A stretch of 64,000 nucleotides of DNA from Ditylenchus dipsaci (lineage: Eukaryota > Nematoda > Chromadorea > Rhabditida > Anguinidae): NCBI GenBank assembly GCA_004194705.1, contig SADC01001280.1, forward strand, positions 868,001 to 932,000. Reading direction: 5' to 3'. The translations under genes were made by a program, and so were the position numbers. Every line of letters starts with the position of its first letter. The stretch's first letter is position 1. The notes below the pieces were generated by a model, which ran no database searches, was not told the DNA's origin, and saw nothing but the letters and a program-made list of their open reading frames with translations. Below are positions 55,745 through 64,000 of this stretch, piece after piece.

Positions 55745-55790
55745 AAATAAGGTGTACACCCAGTGGTATTCGAACCTGTGACCTGGTGGA
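55745..55790 (-). repeat. tRNA-like 3' half
   Basis: Minus strand reads GTCACAGGTTCGAATACCAC, a box B/T-arm, then a GTGTAC tail. Same kind as 9165 and 24826. Confidence 0.4.
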
Positions 55791-55854
55791 AGCGTATATT
55801 AACCCCCTTCAACCCTGGGATGGTAACTTCGAAAGCTACCATGCCTGGCAACCA

Positions 55855-56025
55855 GTGAGAAGTAATTCTCCGTTCTTGCTCAGAGATTCTCCTCTCCGAG
55901 CCAAGAGCAAGAGCAGGAGCAAAATTTATTTATTTTTATTTTATTTTATTTTTCTTGCTCTCACCAAGAGCGAGAGCAGGATCTATCATTTTCAAGCAAG
56001 GACCCAAGAGCAGGATCAATAAATT
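55855..56025. repeat. Repeat with mirrored GAGCAAGAGCAGGAGC words
   Basis: CTTGCTC and GAGCAAGAGC words in both orientations surround an ATTTTATTTTATTTT tract. No duplication could be fixed. Confidence 0.4.
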
Positions 56026-56396
56026 TTTGTCTGGGAGCGCTTAAAAAATCTCGACCGAAAAAATAATTTTGTGATGTCATTTTCTTAATATTTATTAGAC
56101 TATTCCAGGCAATCAGCCAGAAATTTTAGGAAACTTTGTCTTAAGGGCTATCCATTTGCGCAGTTTTATCTACAAATACCTATACACAACTTGATGGGTT
56201 TCAGAGTTAATTTTTTTGATTTTTTGAAAATTTGCATTTTATAACACACATCAATTTTCCAGAGTCTAAATAAATACTAATTGCACAAGTGACAAGCGTT
56301 GAGGCCTGCTTGGTGAGCTTGAAAATGTAACTGAGAAGCCCATCAACACGAAAATACTTAGTTAGACAGACAGTTAGACAGAAAAGGCATAAATAG

Positions 56397-56484
56397 CTTT
56401 TTTCGTGGCACATTTCAGCTTTTTCGTGGCATGTCGTTTTTTCGTGGCAGAAATAATCTTTTTCTTGGCATATTTCAGCCTTTT
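56397..56484. repeat. One-sided CTTTTTCGTGGCA array
   Basis: Four copies of TTTTTCGTGGCA with 10-18 bp spacing, the last diverged to CTTGGCA. It looks like one end of an array-bearing element whose partner end is not seen. Confidence 0.45.
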
Positions 56485-56497
56485 CGCAAACCAAATC

Positions 56498-56748
56498 AGT
56501 TTAGCCTTTAACGACACCCCCAAAAGTTCGTTCCCACCTAGGGTACAACACTTTTTAACCCAATTTTTAAAGTGTTTTTTTCAGTTCTGATTCGATAGTC
56601 TGATGCTAAAAATCGTAAGGATTCCGATTTTACCGATGGTTTTAAAAAAATAAAATAATTTCGACACTTAGACCCGCAACTTTCGATTTTAACGACACCA
56701 TTTTTTTCGAAAATATGGTGTCGTTAAATTGAAAGTGGCGGGTCTAAC
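56498..56748. repeat. Pogo-type MITE, left half plus centre, TTTAACGACACC word
   Basis: CAGTTTAGCC end, constant AAAAGTTCGTTCCCACCTAG and GGATTCCGATTTTACCGAT blocks. TTTAACGACACC occurs at the outer end and again on both sides of the centre (56690-56730); the right half is truncated. Confidence 0.65.
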
Positions 56749-56879
56749 AAAATAACAAAATGTAAGACCAACAAAATTTGCAATATTTTGCAAGAATTCA
56801 ATTATTTAGTCATGAAATAACTTGGATCCCTCAGATCCACCCCGGAATGGCCAGAAGCCCCTGAAAGTTGGTTTTTTGG

Positions 56880-57074
56880 GGTTTACTAAAGGGGGAGTAA
56901 ACTTTTTTGCGAAAATTCGATTGAGCGGATCAGAATCCCGGTCACTCAGAATTCCACCATGAACCACTCAAAGCCACCATAAACCTGGAATTCTGAGTGA
57001 TTCGCCGATCGGACCGGGATTCTGATCCGCTCAATCGAATTTTCGCAAAAAGTTCACTCCTCCTTTAGTAAACC
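56880..57074. repeat. Palindromic repeat (about 195 bp)
   Basis: TTTACTAAAGGGGGAGTAAA through GATCAGAATCCCGGTC is complemented by 57010-57074. The duplication site was not resolved. Confidence 0.6.
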
Positions 57075-57156
57075 AAGACTTTACAAGACAAGACAAGACT
57101 TTACTTGACCTCCAACCCTACCCCAAGCCCCCCCCCACGGCTGGCTACTTTTTGTC

Positions 57157-58802
57157 GGGCAAAGCTTTTCCTTGCTGCTAAAAAGACTTCTTTTTGCTCC
57201 CAAAGGACTTTTTTTTTGCTGCTAATTTTTTTTTGCTGCAAAAAGACTTTTTTTTGCTCCAAGGACTTTTTTTTGCTGCTAAAATACTTTTTTTTGCTGC
57301 TAAAATACTTTTTTTGCTGCAAATATTCTTTTGCTTCACATGCCTTCTTCGCAGCATTTTTCACTAGAAATATCAATTATTATACATATTTTGCGGTCAT
57401 TTGTCCACAAACTTTTATTATTTCTTAGGAACGAATAAACCATGCTATTCAACCAAAATTGTGTGCTGAAAACAGTTTGTTCAGACCAAAATCCTGTTTT
57501 GACTAACTAGAATCTTCAATACCCTGGTTATTTATTTAAAAAAACAGTACTCACTTTAAGGTAGTCGCGACATATGCACTTGGACGGGGGGGCGCACTTT
57601 ATATTGATTTGAGAAAAGTGTTTAAACATCTGCTAAGTAACTTTTTACGCTCAGAATGATTTTTAGCTACAGTCGAACCTCTCTATAGTGTACACCCCAA
57701 AAGTTCGTTCCCGCCTAGGGTCCGACACTTTTTTTAGCTCGATTTTCAATTTTTTTGCTGATTCTTTTTTCACAGTCTGGCCGCAAATATCGTAAGGATT
57801 CCGATTTTGCCGATCGTTTTCATTTGTCTATATATTTTTTCTCTAAAAAAAGCAAAACCTCCATATGTGTACACCACTTTGAAAATAAGATGTACACTAT
57901 TGGGAGGTTTGCTTTTTAGAGAAAAAATATATAGACAAATGAAAACGATCGGCAAAATCGGAATCCTTACGATATTTGCGGCCAGACTGTGAAAAAAGAA
58001 TCAGCAAAAAAAATTGAAAATCGAGCTAAAAAAAGTGTCGGACCCTAGGCGGGAAGAACTTTTGGGGTGTACACTATAGAGAGGTTCGACTGTATTTTGA
58101 CACCTTCCTAAATGAAAAATCAATTTTTGGAAATATTCAACCAAAATTTAAGTTTTTATTTAATTTTGCCCCTGAAATGCATAAATACCAGGTAGTCGAC
58201 CTTAAAATTAAGGGAATCATTCAGACTGAGGATGTAATAATATATCATGCTAGAGCAGTGGCTTGAGTGATTTAGTGTGTATAAATTTGTGTGTGAAAAG
58301 TCGGTTTTTGCCGCGAAAATTTTAGGCGGTACTTAAGTTGTTCAGCCGGACCCCACTGGAGAATAAGGAATACCTATGTTTCGAAAAGTGTGATTAATTG
58401 ATCTGTGGACGAATTGACGTGTGGAAATTGGCGAATGCACGAATTGACTTGTGGACGCATTGACTGTAAACGATTGACCGCAAAAAATGTATAATAATTG
58501 ATATTTCTAGTGAAAAATGCTGCGAAAAGGCATGTGAAGCAACAATTATTTGCAGCAAAAAAAGTATTTTAGCAGCAAAAAAAAGTATTTTAGCAGCAAA
58601 AAAGTCTTTTTGCAGCAAAAAAAAGTCTTCTTGGAGCAAAGAAAGTCTTTTTGCAGCAGACAATTAGCAGCAAAAAAGTCATTTGGGAGCAAAAAAAAGT
58701 CTTTTTGCAGCAAAAAAGTCTTTTTGGTGCAAAAAAATTAGCAGCAAAAAAAGTCCTTTGGGAGCAAAAAGAAGTCTTTTAGCAGCAGGAAAAGCTTTGC
58801 CC
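57157..58802. mobile_element. Non-autonomous MULE with mirrored GCAGCAAAAAAGTC arrays (1646 bp)
   Basis: A perfect 9 bp duplication CTTTTTGTC flanks it (57148-57156, 58803-58811). Ends GGGCAAAGCTTTTCCT and complement. Arrays of GACTTTTTTTTGCTGCTAAA-type units lie at 57170-57335 and, mirrored, 58550-58795. An inner inverted pair (GAAATATCAATTATTATACA) follows. No transposase; a pogo-type MITE is nested at 57670-58092. Confidence 0.9.
57670..58092. mobile_element. Pogo-type palindromic MITE (423 bp), GTGTACACC word
   Basis: CAGTCGAACCTCTC ends, TA-flanked, complementary halves. TAGTGTACACCCC is at both outer ends and TGTGTACACC/GATGTACACTA at the centre (57865-57900). Nested in the non-autonomous MULE. 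Confidence 0.8.
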
Positions 58803-58811
58803 CTTTTTGTC

Positions 58812-59563
58812 GACAATTTTTAAAACCGATTGCATATTCGTGTTTCTCGACTCTGATTAATCCGGGAAAACAGTCAACAGATTCTGTGAAAGTGGAAAAA
58901 ATTTTTTCGAACCACGGGTATAATGTTTTTAGTCAAATTTGAAAAATGCCCGGGCAGGTCGGCGCCCAAATAACGCCGTGCAACTTACCCCATTTTATCC
59001 TAATCGGACGGCGCTGAAAAACTGGATGGTCAAATCTGGATGATCTTCTGGATGTCTGGATGGTGAAAACTGGATGACTGGATGGACGCCGTCTTTTGGG
59101 ACGGCCGGCAACGGCATCTCGGACGGGTACGGTAGACGGCCGGTCCGTCCGACACCGTCCTTCACTAGATCAAACAAATTTTGGACAAAAGAGGTTCAAA
59201 TTTTGGACAAAAGTGGTTTACACATCACTTTTTTTTTCTAAAACAAAAAGACTTTAGCCAGATGGACATTTTTTCTCGTTCTTTTTCTTTGCCCTTTTTC
59301 TTTCTCGCCAATTTTTTTATGTTTTTTTTGAATTTTTGAGTTTCTTCTCAGTCTTTAAAGTATTTTAAGGTCATCAATACAAATTGAACGCGTAGACGGT
59401 TAGCAAAAATTGCTTACCAAAATTTTTGAAACGCACGGGCATGCTCTTTGATGTCTTTCAAACGCTTTTAACTAGCACGGGGGGTCCTTTTTATCAATTT
59501 TGATGTACAACTCGAGCAATATTTTTTACGTAGCTGTAATTGTTTAATAAAGGTTTTTTTATA
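58812..59563. other. No gene; GGACGG-rich repeat debris
   Basis: CTGGATGG repeats (59000-59090) and CGGACGG/CCGTCC words (59095-59160) resemble words at 62600-62735 beyond the hAT element, so both may belong to one older element split by that insertion. Not delimited. Confidence 0.4.
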
Positions 59564-59571
59564 CTAAAAAG

Positions 59572-62540
59572 TAGGGTTGGACGCGGTCGGGTACCGAACG
59601 GGAACCGAACGAACCGAAGGCATTTTGGCGAAATTACCCGAACGAGAACGGGTGTCCAGGAACCGGAAGAACCGAGAACCGGGTCCAGGAACCGACCGGT
59701 TGCGGTTCCAATAAGCATTGGATAGAATCGCTTAGAAAAATTGAAACCTTAATTTAAAATAAGTTTAAATTTTAACTTTGTATGCTATATCGCTTTGCAT
59801 TCTCCAATTGAAATGTTTTTAGAAGCAATGCCGCGTCAAACAGCAAGTATCTGGAAGTTTTCGACGTAATTACAGTCAAAGGCGAGCAAAAGCGCAGATG
59901 TCTCAAATGCAGAGATCTTCTAGAGGTTCCAAAGGATTCATCTACTCGAATATGATCAAGCATCTTCAAAAGAAAGGGCACACTGAAGAGTTGCAAAAGT
60001 ACGAATCCGGCAATGATGAGCAAGCACTGTAATATTTCTGTAACGGCTGCAAGGCGTTTTATGTTTATAAATGTTTAGGCGCCGAAAATCACTTCATTCT
60101 TTGGTCAGAAGCAGCATGTGGACGACAAGCAGCGCGCTATGGATGAGGAATCGGTCAAAATAATGGTCCGTCAAAATGCCAGTATGAGTTTCTTTGATGA
60201 CGAGGATGTTCAGTCACGCACGAAAAAAGCTTATCCAGATCTTCAAGTGACCATTTTAATTTCTGAAATTGAAAGATTTACGTGTATGCGACTTGTAGGT
60301 ATATGGACGTAAACATTTTGTTCGAGAAGTCATTCCGCAGATGGCCAATGATATCAAGCGGTATCGTGCAGCAAATCGGGAGTGGTTATTTCTCAATACA
60401 AGTGATGGATGGCAGAAACCGAGCAAATTTCCTGCATTACTTAGGTTTGCTTTATTTTTATTTTGTAAGTGTCATGTACGATATTAACTTGTTTAGTGTC
60501 ACTACACATACGGTCTCCGAAAACTTTGAGCGGCTCGACAATGTTTTGGCGACGATTCCAATGGCGAAGGAGCACACTGGTGAGGAAATAGCAAATTTGG
60601 TCGAGCAATGTATGCAGAATAATGGTCTGAGATGGATAGACTCGTGGCTATGGTTCGAGATGATGCGAAGAATATGCAGAAATCTTGCCGACTGTTACAC
60701 ATCGACAGGTTATTTGTTTTTCATGATTCTTTTCATTATGCATCAAAATGCAATCTATTTCAGTTTCCAATGTTCGGCTCATTTTATCACTTGGTTGTGA
60801 CAGATGCACTGAGATCTAATGATGAAATCGCAAACCTTATTCTGAAGTGCGTCAATGGGTTGGAGGAACACACCGCTCTTCTCTCGCCGATCTTCTAAAG
60901 AATACCAAGCACGGAAGGTATTGCGCAAAATAGGATTCCAATGGTATTTTGTAATGATAAACGATACGTTGTATCAACTTATTTCGATCTAGGATGTGCC
61001 AACAAGGTGGAATAGCACTTGGCTTATGTTGGTCGGATTTGCGGATAACAAAAATGCATTGCTCAAGGTGGAAGAACAGCTGCTTGAAACTTACTCAAGT
61101 CGCAAGCCGGCGAATATCTCTCAAAATGACTGGACCAACTGAAGCGACTGGCTGCCGCTCTCAGCGACTCGAGAAAGAAGACTTTGTGATAGTCAAGGAA
61201 TTGTGCAAACTCCTGAAAGCGTTCTATGTTGAGACGTGCCGAGTATGTTTTTCTACTATTGTTTTCTACAAATTTGATTTCTTACATTTCTGCATTTGAA
61301 GAAATCACATTTTAGTTGTCCGCCGAAAAATCCACAGCCTCTACTTATCTGCCAACAGTAAGAAGATGCATGAGCACTTGGTCAAGATGCAACTCAAAAA
61401 CCCTGCAGTGCAATCGATGAGGGAATGCTTGATCGGGAACCTAAAAGAGCGGAAAAAGTGATCGAGCAGAACCAGTTGCTCAAGCTTTCACTGCTCATCG
61501 ATCCTCGCTTTGCATTTGATGAAGACTACCTTTTGAGCTATGAATGGGATTATTTGGAAGAGGACTTGGTTGATCTCATCGTGAAATGTTAATTTAAAAC
61601 AGTTATGGATAATTTATCTAGCTTATTATTTCTTTTAGCAAAACAGAAGAGAATTCAGCCGTTAAGTGCATGCAATGTCTTGGTTGAGGATGATCTGGAC
61701 GGAATGGGTGTCTCAGTTGATGAACATAACATGGATGTGGGTAAGTATGATTTCAGTGAATGGACAATTGTATGAATTTTTATTACGCTCCAATATTTGA
61801 TTTATCTATAGATGACATCTGGGCTTCCAAAACAAAAGGCGCCGCATCTGTCACACTCGAGCTGAACGAGAATTAAAGGCAGCGATCAAAGTAGCAACTT
61901 TAGGGCTTTGACTGAAATTCTTTTTATTTCTGCAGCCTGAGCTCAGCCATTATCGACATACAGCGATCGTCTACGCGCGATGAAGACATTCGCTTGGTGG
62001 AAGAAAATAAGGAACGCTTCATTGATCGCAAAAGGGCAGATTTCTTCTCTCGATTCAGCAAACATCAGTGAGTAGCGAGAGAACATTTTCATTCGCGGTC
62101 TCTCTACGCCAACACTCTCAGGAATCGGTAAAGACGTTTTCTAATAAGTCTGTTTAAATACATTAAAAGCACATCATTTAGACTAAGCGAAAAAGGCGGA
62201 GATGCTGATTCTCATCAAGCTAATCTGAAGAAGCTACAACTCGCGCCATCACTCAACAGATGCAGTCGCAGTCAAGGAGGTGGAAGACGAAGCCGGGAGG
62301 AAACAATGATGTTTGATTTTGTTTATTTGTTTAAATTGTTTGATTTGTTTGTGCTACTTGATTGTTTATCGTACAAAACACATGTCATATGTGGTCTTAT
62401 TTTCTATGGGGTATCAAGTTGTCATTACCCGCATACCGGTCGGGTACCCGACCGGGTAAAAGCTACCGAACCGAGAACGGGTCCGTGGAAACCCGGTACT
62501 CGGGAACCGGGTTGAGCAATTACCGACCGGCGTCCAACTA
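59572..62540 (+). mobile_element. hAT transposon with BED-finger transposase (2969 bp)
   Basis: A perfect 8 bp duplication CTAAAAAG flanks it (59564-59571, 62541-62548). Ends TAGGGTTGGACGCGGTCGG and TAGTTGGACGCCGGTCGG read inward. Subterminal GGGTACC, CGAACGGGAACCG and CCGGTACTCGGGAACCGGG words lie in mirrored clusters. Confidence 0.9.
59828..62308 (+). CDS. hAT transposase, frame-broken
   Basis: From 59828: MPRQTASIWKF, then KGEQKRRCLKCRDLLEV and MIKHLQKKGH form a BED finger (C-x2-C, H-x5-H) once frame breaks near 59858 and 59945 are allowed. Middle pieces include QNASMSFFDDEDVQ (about 60175), NFERLDNVLATIPMAKEH (60510-60580) and DALRSNDEIANLILKCVNG (about 60800-60860). VSSERTFSFAVS at about 62068-62102 is the C-terminal dimerisation motif of hAT transposases. 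Introns and indels mix, so I give only outer limits. Confidence 0.65.
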
Positions 62541-62548
62541 CTAAAAAG

Positions 62549-63460
62549 ATTAAAGCGAAAAGAATTTGCATAAGTCATGTCAACGGACAGCCACGTTAGA
62601 AGTTCACGGAGGCCGAAAGACGGCGGCATGGAAACTTTGGAATCGGACGACCGGCGAAAATTTTAGTAGGACGGCCAAGATTGGCGGCCGAAACGGGGAA
62701 CATAAAACGTCTAGGACGGGGCCGCCGTCCAACATTTTGAAGACGCGGTCACAGGCAACAAGGCAATCATCGAGCTGTCTTTTCGATGTGATTTCAAAAA
62801 ATGGGGTTGGGTTGGTTTGTGGGTCAGGTTGTTCTTGTGTGTAAAATCTTCAATATATTGACAGCAACGAAAATATTGATAAGAAGGCAGCCAGAAAGTA
62901 TTTCCCCTTTTGGATTTAGCCATTTTTCACCCTATACAATCGATTCAAATTCAAAACTCGCCGTAATTTCCGACAACCACTTATGCGACGAATGTTAGAC
63001 GTTGTTAATGAGAAATTTTCGAAAAATGGCTCGAGAAATTTCTCGGTTTTTTCGTAGAACTGAGTATGAAGACGATCACCTGTACAAAAATTTGCAAACT
63101 TTAACACACAACTGCTAAGCTAACCTTTGGCAGCCATTCTTAAGTTAAATATTTGATGAAAAGAAAGGCAACCGTAATAACTACTTTGAATGAACTGACC
63201 TCCTGGTAAAACCAGACTCTTTCTTTGCATCCTATCGCCCTCTGGCGCACTCTGCCGAAATTTCTCTTTGTTGGAACCTTGAGATCGCGGTTCTGACGTA
63301 CATCCTTCCTTCGTGTGCGTACTTCATTGCGCCTCTGTTCGATAGAGTAGCGTGCGGTCTTTTCAGCAGTTCATTCATTTGCTAATTTCTCGGCGAAAAA
63401 GTGGTAATAGAATAGAAAAAAGGTTTTTCCGAGCTTATTAAAGTTGTTAGGGTAGGTAGT
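62549..63460. other. No gene; repeat debris
   Basis: GGACGG/CCGTCC-rich sequence to 62735, then AT-rich sequence. Short frames here have no recognised motif. Confidence 0.4.
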
Positions 63461-63464
63461 ATCA

Positions 63465-63600
63465 TAGCGGCGTGATTTGTCGTAGGCGGTGAATTTTCCG
63501 CGGTGAAATGTCCTGCGGTGAATGTCTCGCCTGAAACGTCTCGCGGTGAAATGTCGTAGGCGCTGAAATGTCGCCGCGGTGAAGTGTCCCATTCCCACCA
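63465..63600. repeat. One-sided GCGGTGAAATGTC array
   Basis: About seven units near GCGGTGAAATGTC, spaced 12-20 bp. The mirrored partner may lie beyond the window, or the element is broken. Confidence 0.55.
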
Positions 63601-63662
63601 CGCACCCTGCAAGTTATTGCCTTGGTCCTCAAGGAAATTTTTGGCTAACTTTATGTTACAAG

Positions 63663-63862
63663 TCAAACCCGTTATAAGATACATACCCGATATAAGATAC
63701 TTCGTTATATAGATACACCTTAAAGAAGATTTGGTTGGTCTGAACTAAATTAAGGCAAATGAACCCTCTATATAAGATACACTCGATACAAGATACACTC
63801 GTTATCAAGATTAACCTGAGCTTGATCCCGTTCAATAAAATGTCACTCGATATAGATACAGT
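63663..63862. repeat. Pogo-type MITE fragment, TATAAGATACAC word
   Basis: AGTCAAACCCG end; ATATAAGATACAC-like words occur about seven times in both orientations. Same word as the 13871-13971 copy. Confidence 0.5.
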
Positions 63863-64000
63863 CCATAAAAATATACAAAATTTTGAATTGCGCCCATTTT
63901 AGTGCAATTTTTTCACTTTTTGTTGCGGAAAGCTTTTTGTTCTGCTAGCTCTGCAGCAGGACTTAGTAGTTGTTTCATGTAAGTCCTGTACAAGGACTTA

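Overview
This is a AT-rich eukaryotic (nematode) window. Short GT-AG introns (many of 40-60 bp), conserved nematode protein families and no bacterial gene packing show this. A glycoside hydrolase family 5 endoglucanase with a CBM2 module, next to a ZP-domain cuticlin, points to a plant-parasitic or fungus-feeding tylenchomorph nematode. That placement is inference; no species is claimed.

Layout. 1-6.2 kb: minus-strand protein-kinase exons (a kinase N-lobe exon at the edge and a separate pseudokinase-like gene) among MITEs. 6.2-15.2 kb: almost only repeats (fold-backs, a composite 1.5 kb inverted element, palindromic MITEs) with one orphan exon and one short receptor-like ORF. 15.8-21.2 kb: GH5 endoglucanase (+) and a ketopantoate hydroxymethyltransferase, PanB (-), tail to tail 546 bp apart. 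Both are bacterial-type functions in intron-bearing genes. 21.9-24.8 kb: a hAT transposon. 25.3-28.7 kb: a Mutator-like (MULE) transposon. 29.1-33.8 kb: elongation factor eEF1B (+), with a BMT5-like methyltransferase gene inside one intron and an inserted element in the next. 34.1-39.8 kb: cuticlin (-), with a Gly/Met-rich secreted protein gene on the opposite strand inside its second intron. 41.7-46.7 kb: a small four-helix membrane protein whose 4.5 kb intron is a stack of nested elements. 48.1-53.1 kb: a twelve-exon membrane trehalase (+). 53.2-64 kb: repeats, a non-autonomous MULE, a second hAT element and palindromic MITEs.

The host genes span plant-cell-wall degradation (endoglucanase), cofactor synthesis (PanB), sugar metabolism (trehalase), translation and cuticle structure. 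They are not an operon. More than half of the window is transposable elements; I delimited about fifteen of them by exact or near-exact target-site duplications.

Two cross-cutting observations matter to any user. (1) Conserved genes carry isolated one-base deletions, mostly in short runs. Adding them back makes the GH5, trehalase and eEF1B coding lengths exact multiples of three, so they look like assembly errors rather than decay. (2) Many elements have constant outer ends but iterate a short word specific to each copy, placed in mirror image at both ends or repeated at the palindrome centre. This is the most likely undescribed pattern here.
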